The notes under the pieces: model-generated | The model's input: only the letters and a program-made list of their open reading frames with translations | The model's database searches: none | What the model was told of the DNA's origin: nothing | Position numbers and translations under genes: made by a program | Shown: positions 48,729-57,227 of the stretch, one piece after another | Layout of the letters: every line of letters starts with the position of its first letter | Numbering within the stretch: position 1 is the stretch's first letter | Origin: Variovorax beijingensis | Lineage (GTDB): Bacteria; Pseudomonadota; Gammaproteobacteria; Burkholderiales; Burkholderiaceae_C | Assembly: GCF_007828835.1 (NCBI RefSeq) | Contig: NZ_VIVL01000011.1 | Location: forward strand, 62,001 to 126,000 | Direction: 5' to 3' | DNA: 64,000 nucleotides

Positions 48729-49502
48729 TTAGCGCGCCGGTTCGGCGGCGAAGACCGCGCGCACGCGCTCGAGGTCCGCGGGGGTATCGACGCCGGGCCC
48801 GGGTGCGACATGGCTGACGTGCACCGCAATGCGATGCCCGTGCCACAGCGCACGCAGCTGTTCGAGCGCTTCGGTGGCCTCGACGGGCGCAGGTGCCAGC
48901 GAAGGAAAGCTGCGCACGAAGCCGGCGCGGTAGCCGTAGATGCCGATGTGCCGCAGCGGAGCCGGTGCGGGCAGCACGGAGGGTGGCGCGCCATTGGCGG
49001 AACCGTCGCGCCACCATGGAATGGGCGCGCGGCTGAAGTACAGCGCGTTGCCTTGTGCATCGAGCACCACCTTCACCACGTTCGGGTTCAGGAAGTCGTC
49101 GAGCGAGTCGATCTCGTGGGCCGCCGTGCTCATGGCGGCTTCCGGATGTGCGGCCAGCGCGGATGCGACGGCGTCGATCAGCGCGGGGTCGATCAGCGGC
49201 TCGTCGCCCTGGACGTTGACGACGATGTCGTTGCCGTCCAGCCCCAGTTGTTCGCAGGCTTCGGCCAGGCGGTCAGAGCCGCTCGGGTGGTCCTGGCGGG
49301 TCAGGATGGCTTCCACGCCATGCCTTGCGCACGCCTCGACGATGGCCGCGTCGTCGCCTGCCACCACCACGCGCGCGGCGGCGGATTGGCCGGCACGCCG
49401 GGCCACGCGCACCACCATGGGCAGGCCAGCGATGTCGGCCAGCGGCTTGTTGGGCAGCCGCGTCGAAGCCAGCCGGGCCGGCACCAGGACAGTGAAGCTC
49501 AT
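48729..49502 (-). CDS. kdsB: 3-deoxy-manno-octulosonate cytidylyltransferase
   Basis: Activates Kdo as CMP-Kdo for the LPS inner core; 257 residues of the nucleotidyltransferase fold. VLVPARLASTRLPNKPLADI (about 5-24) is the CTP-binding start, followed by DHPSGSDRLAEA and VNVQGDEPLIDPALI; GIYGYRAGFVR near 190 is also characteristic. Together with lpxK and adk in the usual Burkholderiales order. Confidence 0.96.
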   Translation of the reverse strand: MSFTVLVPARLASTRLPNKPLADIAGLPMVVRVARRAGQSAAARVVVAGDDAAIVEACARHGVEAILTRQDHPSGSDRLAEACEQLGLDGNDIVVNVQGDEPLIDPALIDAVASALAAHPEAAMSTAAHEIDSLDDFLNPNVVKVVLDAQGNALYFSRAPIPWWRDGSANGAPPSVLPAPAPLRHIGIYGYRAGFVRSFPSLAPAPVEATEALEQLRALWHGHRIAVHVSHVAPGPGVDTPADLERVRAVFAAEPAR

Positions 49503-49575
49503 TGATGCACCCTTGGCGCTGCGCGCCTTCCCGCCAGGCGGGAGCGAGCTTGCTTGGGGCGGCCCGGCGCGGCGC

Positions 49576-49758
49576 TCACAGCCCCAGCTCTTCGTCGGAC
49601 AGCGTGCGCGCTTCGTTCTCGAGCAGCACGGGGATGCCGTCGCGCACCGGATAGGCCAGGCGCGCGCTGCGCGAGCAGAGTTCCTGCTTCTCCGGGTTCC
49701 AGGTCAGCGGGCCCTTGGTGACGGGGCAGACGAGCAGTTCAAGCAGCTTGGTATCCAT
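49576..49758 (-). CDS. Trm112/YcaR-family small protein
   Basis: 60 residues starting MDTKLLELLVCPVTKGPL, with AYPVRDGIPVLLENEAR near 34-50. In E. coli YcaR the first zinc-knuckle pair is CPVC; here the second Cys is Thr (CPVT), leaving Cys11 and Cys28, so a zinc site is unlikely. Family members are found between lpxK and kdsB; the bacterial function is unknown. It overlaps the end of lpxK by 20 bp. Confidence 0.88.
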   Translation of the reverse strand: MDTKLLELLVCPVTKGPLTWNPEKQELCSRSARLAYPVRDGIPVLLENEARTLSDEELGL

Positions 49759-50779
49759 CGAGCGATGATAGCTTTGCGTCGAGCGCCGCGAAGAATTCCG
49801 GCGAGGGTGTGAAGTCCAGCGGCACCGCCAGCACGTCGGGCGCCCTGGGCCACAGCTTGACGGCGTCTTTTTCGGTGCAGACGAGGCGCTGCCCGGTCCC
49901 GGCGGGGCGCTGCCACCCTTCGAAATCGTGGTGGTCCGGCAGGGCGATCGTCTCGGAAAGCGTCAGCCCGCGCGCCCGCAGCATGCCGAAGAATGCTTCG
50001 GGCCGCGCAATGGCCGCCAGCGCGATCAGCGGTTCGCCGGCCAGTGTCTCGAGCGGCGTGCGTTTGCCGTCGCTGGCCACGGCGTTTTGTGCAAGTGCAC
50101 GGGTGGCGGTGTAGCCGCCCTTGAAGGCGGGATGTTCTCCGCTGTGGAGCACCAGGTCGCAAGGGCGCGGCCAGCGCTCGCGCAGCGGGCCTGCGGGCAG
50201 CCGCCAGCCGTTGCCCACGCCGCGGTCGTCGAACACGCAGATCTCGATGTCGCGCGCCAGCGCCAGGTGCTGCAGCCCGTCGTCGCTCACGATGACCTGC
50301 GTGGCCGGGTACCGGGCGAGCAGGGCGCGCGCAGCCTCGATGCGGCGCCGCGCCACGAACACCGGCGCGCCGGTGGCACGGCGAATCAGCAGCGGTTCAT
50401 CGCCGGCGTCGGCAGCGCTGCTCTCGGCGAGCACTTCGCGGCAGTCGCCGGTGCGGCGGCCGTAGCCGCGCGACACCACGCCAACCTGCAACCCGCGGGC
50501 CTGCAGGTGCCGCACGACCGCCATCACGACCGGGGTCTTGCCTGCGCCCCCGGCAATCAGGTTGCCAACCACGATCACCGGCACGCGGACGCGTCCGGTC
50601 GTGCGCCATCCCTTCCGGTAGAGCCAGCGCCGCAGCCCGAAAAGCGCTGCGTAGACCAGCGACAGGGGCCACAGCAGGCAGGCGAGGACGCCGCGATCCA
50701 GCCAGGCGCGCTGCAGCCGCGAGGCCGGCACAGCGATCGGGCCGGTGGTGCCGGTGGTGCTGCGGCCCTGCGACGGCAC
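49739..50779 (-). CDS. lpxK: tetraacyldisaccharide 4'-kinase
   Basis: Phosphorylates the 4' position of lipid A disaccharide to make lipid IVA; 346 residues. N-terminal membrane helix (about 31-48), P-loop in GNLIAGGAGKT (72-82), and the conserved SDDGLQH in the Walker B region. GTG start immediately after the exbD stop. In line with kdsB and the other lpx genes of the window. Confidence 0.95.
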   Translation of the reverse strand: MPSQGRSTTGTTGPIAVPASRLQRAWLDRGVLACLLWPLSLVYAALFGLRRWLYRKGWRTTGRVRVPVIVVGNLIAGGAGKTPVVMAVVRHLQARGLQVGVVSRGYGRRTGDCREVLAESSAADAGDEPLLIRRATGAPVFVARRRIEAARALLARYPATQVIVSDDGLQHLALARDIEICVFDDRGVGNGWRLPAGPLRERWPRPCDLVLHSGEHPAFKGGYTATRALAQNAVASDGKRTPLETLAGEPLIALAAIARPEAFFGMLRARGLTLSETIALPDHHDFEGWQRPAGTGQRLVCTEKDAVKLWPRAPDVLAVPLDFTPSPEFFAALDAKLSSLDGYQAA

Positions 50780-51220
50780 TCAGTGCCCTGTTTGCGCCGA
50801 CGACTGGGCTGCGAAAGTGATCTGCACCAGGCCCACGCGGCGAGCGGCTTCCATCACCGTGATCACGGCCTGGTGCGGGCTGCTGGCGTCGGCGCTGATG
50901 ATGACCACGCTGTCCTTGCCGCCTGTGGCGGCCGCGCCCAGCGCGGCAGCCACGGTGTCCACGTTGCGGTCGGCCACGGGCTTCTTGTTGATCGAGTAGC
51001 GGCCGTCGGCGGAGACCGCCACGATCACTTCCTTGGGATAGTCGCGCTGCGAATCCACGTCCGCCGTCGGCAGCCGAAGCTGCATTTCGGTGAATTTGCT
51101 GTAGGTGGTCGACAGCATCAGGAAGATCAGGATGACCAGCAGCACGTCGATGAACGGGATCAGGTTGATCTCCGGCTCATCGCGCGCGCCATGGCGAAAC
51201 TGCATGCGGCCGCGGGTCAC
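50780..51220 (-). CDS. exbD: ExbD/TolR family biopolymer transport protein
   Basis: Energy-coupling partner of ExbB for TonB-dependent or envelope transport; 146 residues. Single N-terminal membrane helix with the conserved proton-path Asp in NLIPFIDVLLVILIFLMLST, shown here as LIPFIDVLLVILIFLML (about 20-36), then a periplasmic domain. GTG 51218-51220 or ATG 51203-51205 are possible starts. No tonB is nearby; exbB-exbD-lpxK is a usual Burkholderiales linkage. Confidence 0.93.
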   Translation of the reverse strand: MTRGRMQFRHGARDEPEINLIPFIDVLLVILIFLMLSTTYSKFTEMQLRLPTADVDSQRDYPKEVIVAVSADGRYSINKKPVADRNVDTVAAALGAAATGGKDSVVIISADASSPHQAVITVMEAARRVGLVQITFAAQSSAQTGH

Positions 51221-51275
51221 GGCAAGTCTCCGCCGGGCAGCGCGGCACAGGTAGCGGCAAGCGATGCGAAGCCCA

Positions 51276-51908
<633 letters not shown>

Positions 51909-51946
51909 GGAATCCTCCGGCCCCGTAGACTGCAAATGCGCGGCGA

Positions 51947-52018
51947 TTATCCACCGAGGCCACCATCGCTACGCGGCTTGTTTGCATGTCAGCGAAGACG
52001 CACAGATTCTGTGGATAA
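51947..52018. promoter_or_regulatory. two opposed DnaA-box-like 9-mers
   Basis: TTATCCACC (51947-51955, one mismatch from TTATCCACA) and TGTGGATAA (52010-52018, perfect on the minus strand), 54 bp apart, in the 313-bp gap between exbB and xseA. No other boxes and no AT-rich unwinding element close by, so not an origin; could regulate exbB or xseA. Confidence 0.5.
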
Positions 52019-52221
52019 CTTTGTGATTAACCCGCTGCGCAACTTGTCCGGACCCGCATGGGACGGGCCTCCCGCTAGATCGATCGAATTTTGAGCAGTT
52101 CTTTTTTCAATGAAATCAACAGCTTGCACGACAAACCGTGCACCTGTTCCGTATCGAGGCTGCGGCACCGAGGTCGGGCAACCCACTGTGGAAGAGTGGC
52201 CGCCGACCGGGCGGGCGTCCT

Positions 52222-53532
52222 GTGAACCTGCGTGACGCGAATCCAACGCCGGGCCCGCGGATCTGGGCTGTCGGCGCGCTGTGCCGGGCAGTGGCCGACG
52301 CGCTCGATGCGCGCTTCAATCCGGTCGCCGTGCGCGGCGAGATTTCCGGCTTCTCGCGCGCGTCGAGCGGACACTGTTACTTCGCGCTCAAGGATTCGTC
52401 CGGCCAGCTGCGCTGCGCAATGTTCCGGCGCGCTGCGGGCCTGCTCGATTTTTCGCCGCGCGACGGCGACCAGGTCGAAGTGCGCGGGCGCCTTGCGGTG
52501 TACGAACCGCGCGGCGACCTGCAACTGGTGGTCGAAAGCCTGCAGCGCGCCGGCCAGGGGGCGCTGTTCGAGCAATTCCTGCAACGCAAGGCGCGGCTCG
52601 AGGCCGAAGGGCTCTTCGATCCGGAGCGCAAGCGCGCGCTGCCGGTCATGCCGCGTGCAGTCGGGCTCGTCACCTCGCTTGGCGCCGCGGCGCTGCACGA
52701 CGTGGTCACGGCGCTGCGGCGCCGTGTGCCGCACATCCCCGTGGTCCTGGCGCCGGCCGCGGTGCAGGGCGCCAATGCACCGGCGGAACTCGTGCGCGCG
52801 CTGCAATCGCTGTACACACTGGAGCCGGCCGTTGACGTGATCCTGCTGGTGCGCGGCGGCGGCTCCATCGAGGATCTCTGGGCCTTCAACGACGAAACCC
52901 TGGCGCGCACCATCGTCCAAAGCCCGGTTCCGCTGATCTGCGGCGTTGGCCACGAAACCGACTTCACCATTGCCGACTTCTGCGCCGACCTGCGCGCGCC
53001 CACGCCCACGGCCGCGGCGGAGCTCGTCAGCGCGCCCCAGGCGATGTGGCTTGGTGCGATCGATCTTCTGAATGACCGGCTCGACAGTGCGCTGGGGGCG
53101 CGCCTCGACATTCTGGGGCAGCGCCTCGACCAGGCGGCAGCGCGCCTGGGCCGGCCCTCCGGACTGGTGGCGCGCCAGCAGCTGCGGCTCGCTCACCATT
53201 CGCAGCGGCTGCGCTATGCGCTGCTGTCCAGGGCCGAGCGCCTTGCCCAGGTGCCGCGCACGATTGCCTCCGATTTCCCGCTCAAGCTCGAGCGCGCGAT
53301 GGCGCAGCGGCGCGAGCGGCTGGAACGTGCCGCCCTGCGCCTGCGGTTGCTCGATCCTGCGCTGGTGCTCCAGCGCGGCTATACCTGGCTCACCGATCCT
53401 GAGGGCCGCGCGATCGTCAGCGCCAAGAAGCTGAGCCCGGGCGACGCCGTGGTCGCGCGGCTCGCCGATGGTTCGGTCGACCTGACCGTGACGCCCGGCA
53501 AAACGGGAACACGTCCGACGCCGGGCGCGTAA
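52222..53532 (+). CDS. xseA: exodeoxyribonuclease VII large subunit
   Basis: Large subunit of the nuclease that trims single-stranded DNA from both ends; about 436 residues. OB-fold N-terminal domain (WAVGALCRAVADALDARF, RGEISGFSRASSGHCYFALK), catalytic region with RGGGSIEDLWAFNDE and CGVGHETDFTIADF, and a coiled-coil C-terminus ending in GYTWLTDPEGRAIVSAKKL. GTG 52222 chosen, as the residues before it are unconserved; GTG 52138 is in frame but unlikely. No xseB is in the window. Confidence 0.94.
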   Translation: MNLRDANPTPGPRIWAVGALCRAVADALDARFNPVAVRGEISGFSRASSGHCYFALKDSSGQLRCAMFRRAAGLLDFSPRDGDQVEVRGRLAVYEPRGDLQLVVESLQRAGQGALFEQFLQRKARLEAEGLFDPERKRALPVMPRAVGLVTSLGAAALHDVVTALRRRVPHIPVVLAPAAVQGANAPAELVRALQSLYTLEPAVDVILLVRGGGSIEDLWAFNDETLARTIVQSPVPLICGVGHETDFTIADFCADLRAPTPTAAAELVSAPQAMWLGAIDLLNDRLDSALGARLDILGQRLDQAAARLGRPSGLVARQQLRLAHHSQRLRYALLSRAERLAQVPRTIASDFPLKLERAMAQRRERLERAALRLRLLDPALVLQRGYTWLTDPEGRAIVSAKKLSPGDAVVARLADGSVDLTVTPGKTGTRPTPGA

Positions 53533-53540
53533 TTCCTTTC

Positions 53541-53546
53541 TAGAAT
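53541..53546 (+). promoter_or_regulatory. possible -10 element of sodB
   Basis: TAGAAT, 36 bp before the ATG and just after the xseA stop. No good -35 is seen, so this is tentative. Confidence 0.35.
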
Positions 53547-53582
53547 CCTTTATTCCCCACAACCAACCCACGAGAAAAACCC

Positions 53583-54164
53583 ATGGAACATGTGCTCCCA
53601 CCCCTGCCATACGCTCTTGACGCGCTGGCACCCGAGTACTCGAAGGAAACGCTCGAGTACCACTACGGCAAGCACCACAACGCCTACGTGGTGAACCTCA
53701 ACAACCTGCAAAAGGGCACCGAGTTCGAATCGATGCCCCTTGAGGAAATCGTCAAGAAATCCAGCGGCGGCATCTACAACAACGCCGCCCAGATCTGGAA
53801 CCACACCTTCTTCTGGAGCTGCATGAAGCCCCAGGGCGGCGGTGCTCCCACGGGCGCATTGGCCAAGGCCATCGATGCCAAGTGGGGCAGCTACGACGCC
53901 TTCAAGGAAGCGTTCGTGAAGTCGGCCGTGGGCAACTTCGGTTCGGGCTGGACCTGGCTGGTGAAGAAGGCCGACGGCTCGCTGGACATCGTGAACATGG
54001 GCGCCGCGGGCACGCCGCTGACCACCGGCGACACCCCGGTGCTGACGGTGGACGTCTGGGAGCACGCCTACTACATCGACTACCGCAACCTGCGCCCGAA
54101 GTTCGTCGAGACCTTCCTGGCCAAGCTGGTGAACTGGGACTTCGCGGCAAAGAACTTCGGCTGA
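53583..54164 (+). CDS. sodB: iron superoxide dismutase
   Basis: Dismutates superoxide in the cytosol; 193 residues. The four metal ligands match E. coli SodB positions: His27 (LEYHYGKHH), His74 (QIWNHTFFW), Asp157 and His161 (DVWEHAYY). The AAQIWNHTFFW and Gly/Ala pattern of the active site suggests the Fe type. A bidirectional terminator follows it and separates it from the convergent DUF192 gene. Confidence 0.96.
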   Translation: MEHVLPPLPYALDALAPEYSKETLEYHYGKHHNAYVVNLNNLQKGTEFESMPLEEIVKKSSGGIYNNAAQIWNHTFFWSCMKPQGGGAPTGALAKAIDAKWGSYDAFKEAFVKSAVGNFGSGWTWLVKKADGSLDIVNMGAAGTPLTTGDTPVLTVDVWEHAYYIDYRNLRPKFVETFLAKLVNWDFAAKNFG

Positions 54165-54181
54165 ACCGGGTTCTCCCAATG

Positions 54182-54209
54182 AAAAAGCCGACCCCAGGGT
54201 CGGCTTTTT
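54182..54209. terminator. bidirectional terminator between sodB and DUF192 gene
   Basis: AAAAAGCCGACCC (54182-54194) pairs perfectly with GGGTCGGCTTTTT (54197-54209). A-rich on one side and T-rich on the other, so it works for both convergent genes. Confidence 0.85.
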
Positions 54210-54233
54210 CGTGGGCCGGAGGAAGGCGGGTGC

Positions 54234-54692
54234 TCAGCGCTTCGAAGCGGCGAACAGTTCGCCGCCGAGCCTGGCGCCCTTCTTGATGTTCTTCTTGGCG
54301 AACCAGCCTTGGTTCATCTCGAGCACGAAGCGCACAGGCTCCTCGGAGCAGTGGGAGTTCTCGGTCATGGGCTGCATGTCGACCAGGTTGACGATGCGGC
54401 CATCGTCCGCCACGAAGGCGGCGGTCAGCGGCAGCAGCGTGTTGCGCATCCAGAAGCACTGGGTGGCCGGCTGGTCGAAAACGAAGATCATGCCTTCGGC
54501 CTGCGGCATCTCCTTGCGGAACATCAGGCCGATTTCCCGCTGCCGGGGCGTCTGTGCGACTTGCGCATCGATCTTGTACAGGCCAACGGACAGCTGCGTG
54601 CGTTGCAGATCGGTCTGGGGCTGCTGCTGGGCCAGCGCGGAGCCCATCAGGGAGGTGGCAAGCAGGAGCAGGGCGGCAAAACGCTGGAACAT
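54234..54692 (-). CDS. DUF192 secreted protein
   Basis: 152 residues: signal peptide cleaved near Ala21 (SLMGSALAQQ), then the DUF192 domain with TPRQREIGLMFRKEMPQAEG, CFWMRNTLLPLTAAFV, and IVNLVDMQPMTENSHCSEEP. Periplasmic; function unknown in general. ATG 54690-54692 follows GAAAGAAG and gives the proper signal peptide. The two small secreted proteins upstream may share its export but have no common motif. Confidence 0.85.
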   Translation of the reverse strand: MFQRFAALLLLATSLMGSALAQQQPQTDLQRTQLSVGLYKIDAQVAQTPRQREIGLMFRKEMPQAEGMIFVFDQPATQCFWMRNTLLPLTAAFVADDGRIVNLVDMQPMTENSHCSEEPVRFVLEMNQGWFAKKNIKKGARLGGELFAASKR

Positions 54693-54734
54693 CGGAGCTT
54701 CTTTCAGGGCAGGGTCCAAGGACGCCGGGCCAAT

Positions 54735-54758
54735 AAAAATGCCCGCTGATGCGGGCAT
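54735..54758 (-). terminator. terminator of the small secreted-protein gene
   Basis: ATGCCCGC (54739-54746), TGAT, GCGGGCAT (54751-54758), with a T run on the minus strand; 20 bp past the stop codon of the 62-residue protein. Confidence 0.8.
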
Positions 54759-54777
54759 TGCCGGTGAGCGTGGAAGC

Positions 54778-54966
54778 TTACACCTTCTTGGCTGCAGCCG
54801 CGTGCGCCTTGGCCACGTGGCGAACCTTGTGCTTCTTGACGGCGTGCTTCATCGGCTTTGCCTTGTGAACGGCGGCAGGAGCGGCCGGTGCGGGTGCGGG
54901 CGGAGTTTGCGCAAAAGCGCCGGCTGCGAAGAGACCGGCGACGAGGGCTGCGAGCAGCTTGTTCAT
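54778..54966 (-). CDS. small secreted Lys/His/Ala-rich protein
   Basis: 62 residues: signal peptide MNKLLAALVAGLFAAGAFA (cleavage after residue 19), then a Pro/Ala stretch and a Lys/His-rich tail (KPMKHAVKKHKVRHVAKAHA). Composition recalls acid-shock proteins, but no clear homology. ATG 54964-54966 is the best start. The signal peptide is nearly identical to that of the neighbouring 107-residue protein, so they are probably duplicates that diverged. Has its own terminator. Confidence 0.75.
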   Translation of the reverse strand: MNKLLAALVAGLFAAGAFAQTPPAPAPAAPAAVHKAKPMKHAVKKHKVRHVAKAHAAAAKKV

Positions 54967-55072
54967 GAGACATCCTTTGAGATTGTTGATATGGACTACC
55001 TCCCTTCGGAAGGTGACCATTCAACGCGGCAGTCGCTCATGCCGGTTGACAGCCGAATCGTTGCCGCAAGCG

Positions 55073-55101
55073 AAAAAAAAGCGCTCCTCGGAGCGCTTTT
55101 T
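55073..55101. terminator. terminator between the two small secreted-protein genes
   Basis: A run of A, GCGCTCC (55081-55087), TC, GGAGCGC (55090-55096), then a run of T. Works on the minus strand for the 107-residue protein gene. Confidence 0.85.
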
Positions 55102-55119
55102 CGTACGGCCTGGGCCGAC

Positions 55120-55443
55120 TTACTGCGGGGTGCCGCCTTGGGTCGACTTGCGCTTCACGCTGCCGTCCTTGTTGCGGCGGCGCTGGTCGCGCGTGCTGGC
55201 GCGCTTTTCGCCAGCTGCTGCAGCCTTGTCGGCACCGACTGCGCCGCCTTCGGGCGTCTTGGCGATGTCGCCAGCGGGAGCAGCCACTTGACCGGCGGGC
55301 TTGGCTTCCTTCTTGGCTTCAGCGCGCGCTTGCGGCTTGCTGTTGGTGGCGTTCCCTTGCTCGGGCGTGGTGCCGGTGGGGTTCTGGGCGTAGGCGCCAG
55401 CGGCGAACAGGCCAGCGATCATGACTGCGAGAATTTTGCTCAT
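55120..55443 (-). CDS. secreted Ala/Lys-rich protein, paralogue of the 62-residue protein
   Basis: 107 residues: signal peptide MSKILAVMIAGLFAAGAYA (cleavage after residue 19), then a disordered, Gly/Ala/Lys-rich region and a basic end (ASTRDQRRRNKDGSVKRKST). Start ATG 55441-55443 after a GAGGAATC-like site. Aligns with the downstream small protein only in the signal peptide. Probably periplasmic; function unknown. Divergent from icd. Confidence 0.72.
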   Translation of the reverse strand: MSKILAVMIAGLFAAGAYAQNPTGTTPEQGNATNSKPQARAEAKKEAKPAGQVAAPAGDIAKTPEGGAVGADKAAAAGEKRASTRDQRRRNKDGSVKRKSTQGGTPQ

Positions 55444-55508
55444 TGATGATTCCTCTATCGAGAATTGGTTGGAAACGCCTCCCGGCGAGCAGAAGGTCAG
55501 CCACTAAC

Positions 55509-55608
55509 GAGACCATTGTCTCTTAGGTTGACAAACGCCAGCTGATGGGTTGCGTCTAAAATGTACAGCGATTTGTTCGCGGGCTGTACAGCGATTCCCC
55601 ATCGCTGT
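55509..55608 (+). promoter_or_regulatory. icd upstream region with repeated operator-like sequences
   Basis: Contains a palindrome GAGAC-CATT-GTCTC (55509-55522), TTGACA (55528-55533) with no well-spaced -10, and the exact direct repeat TGTACAGCGATT at 55562-55573 and 55585-55596 (23-bp period) followed by an inverted ATCGCTGT (55601-55608). The repeat suggests a DNA-binding-protein site controlling icd or the divergent small-protein gene. Confidence 0.55.
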
Positions 55609-55662
55609 CTGAATTCGCAGACAGTCGTCCGAATTACGTCACTCCCGGAGTTATTCCCCCTC

Positions 55663-56922
55663 ATGTCCAGCTACCAGCACATCAAAGTCCCGGCCGAAGG
55701 CCAGAAGATCACGGTCAACGCCGACAACTCGCTCAATGTGCCTGATCAGCCGATCATTCCCTTCATCGAAGGCGATGGCACGGGTCTGGACATCACCCCG
55801 GTGATGCTCAAGGTGGTGGATGCTGCAGTGGCCAAGGCCTACGGCGGCAAGAAGAAGATCCACTGGATGGAAGTCTATGCCGGCGAAAAGTCGACCAAGG
55901 TCTACGGCCCCGACGTTTGGCTGCCCGAGGAAACGCTGCATGCCGTGCGTGACTACGTGGTGTCCATCAAGGGTCCGCTCACCACGCCCGTCGGCGGCGG
56001 CATCCGCTCGCTGAACGTTGCGCTGCGCCAGGAACTCGACCTCTACGTCTGCCTGCGCCCCATCCAGTACTTCGAAGGCGTGCCCAGCCCGGTGCGCGAG
56101 CCGCACAAGACCAACATGGTCATCTTCCGCGAGAACTCGGAAGACATCTACGCCGGCATCGAGTTCGAAGCCGAAAGCGACAAGGCCAAGAAGCTCATCA
56201 AGTTCCTGCAGGACGAACTGGGCGTCAAGAAGATCCGCTTCCCCAACACCTCGGGCATCGGCGTCAAGCCCGTGTCGAAGGAAGGCACCGAGCGCCTCGT
56301 GCGCAAGGCACTGCAGTACGCGGTGGACAACGACAAGCCCAGCGTCACCATCGTGCACAAGGGCAACATCATGAAGTTCACCGAAGGTGGCTTCCGCGAC
56401 TGGGCCTATGCCCTGGCTGCCAAGGAGTTCGGCGCCGAGCTGATCGACGGCGGCCCCTGGATGAAGTTCAAGAACCCCAAGACGGGCAAGGAAATCACCG
56501 TCAAGGACAGCATCGCCGACGCGTTCCTGCAGCAGATCCTCCTGCGCCCCGCCGAATACAGCGTGATTGCCACGCTCAACCTGAACGGCGACTACGTGTC
56601 CGACGCGCTGGCGGCCCAGGTCGGCGGCATCGGCATCGCTCCGGGCGCGAACCTGAGCGACACCGTCGCCATGTTCGAAGCCACCCACGGCACGGCTCCC
56701 AAGTACGCCGGCAAGGACTACGTGAACCCCGGTTCCGAGATCCTCTCGGCCGAAATGATGCTGCGCCACATGGGCTGGACCGAAGCAGCCGACCTGATCA
56801 TCAGCTCGATGGAAAAGTCGATCGCCAGCAAGAAGGTCACCTACGACTTCGCCCGCCTGATGGACGGCGCCACGCAAGTGAGCTGCTCGGGCTTCGGCCA
56901 AGTCATGATCGACCACATGTAA
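55663..56922 (+). CDS. icd: NADP-dependent isocitrate dehydrogenase
   Basis: Citric-acid-cycle oxidation of isocitrate to 2-oxoglutarate; 419 residues of the beta-decarboxylating dehydrogenase family. IPFIEGDGTGLDITPVML near 29-46, phospho-Ser/substrate region TTPVGGGIRSLNVALRQEL (about 107-125), and metal-binding part DAFLQQILLRPAEYSV; NLNGDYVSDALAAQVGG and EATHGTAPKYAGKDYVNPGS are conserved. ATG 55663 chosen; the earlier ATG at 55561 would run through the operator repeats. Confidence 0.96.
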   Translation: MSSYQHIKVPAEGQKITVNADNSLNVPDQPIIPFIEGDGTGLDITPVMLKVVDAAVAKAYGGKKKIHWMEVYAGEKSTKVYGPDVWLPEETLHAVRDYVVSIKGPLTTPVGGGIRSLNVALRQELDLYVCLRPIQYFEGVPSPVREPHKTNMVIFRENSEDIYAGIEFEAESDKAKKLIKFLQDELGVKKIRFPNTSGIGVKPVSKEGTERLVRKALQYAVDNDKPSVTIVHKGNIMKFTEGGFRDWAYALAAKEFGAELIDGGPWMKFKNPKTGKEITVKDSIADAFLQQILLRPAEYSVIATLNLNGDYVSDALAAQVGGIGIAPGANLSDTVAMFEATHGTAPKYAGKDYVNPGSEILSAEMMLRHMGWTEAADLIISSMEKSIASKKVTYDFARLMDGATQVSCSGFGQVMIDHM

Positions 56923-56960
56923 TTGTGCGAGCGGCGGCGCTCCGGCGCCGCGCAGCCAAG

Positions 56961-56994
56961 GCCCTCGAGACCGCCCGGTCTCGAGGGCTTTTCT
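56961..56994 (+). terminator. terminator after icd
   Basis: Twelve-base stem GCCCTCGAGACC (56961-56972) with GGTCTCGAGGGC (56977-56988), GCCC loop, followed by TTTTCTT. The rest of the gap before clpS (to 57227) has no recognised gene. Confidence 0.88.
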
Positions 56995-57212
56995 TCATCC
57001 GGCACGGCAAGGCGGGCCAGGTTGAGAAATGGAACACCTTGCTCCAAATACCCATTTTTTTCCGGGCGGGTGCCGCGTAATATTTATGCTGCGGCGCAGG
57101 CGGAGGGCAGATTTTTCTGCACGGTCTGTGGTGTCGTGCACGACGCAAGCCCCTTGATTTGTCGAATACGCGCCACCAAGTCTTCTTGCGCCGGCACGGT
57201 GCTTGCACGCTC

Positions 57213-57220
57213 TATAGAAT
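57213..57220 (+). promoter_or_regulatory. possible clpS -10 element, giving a leaderless mRNA
   Basis: TATAGAAT lies only 7 bp before the clpS ATG (57228), with T-rich sequence and no Shine-Dalgarno between. If used, transcription would start at or next to the AUG. Confidence 0.45.
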
Positions 57221-57227
57221 CTTTTTT

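Noticed and set aside
51947..52018. Possible chromosomal replication origin
   Set aside because: Only two DnaA-box-like 9-mers; no dnaA, no AT-rich repeat cluster; not an origin on this evidence.
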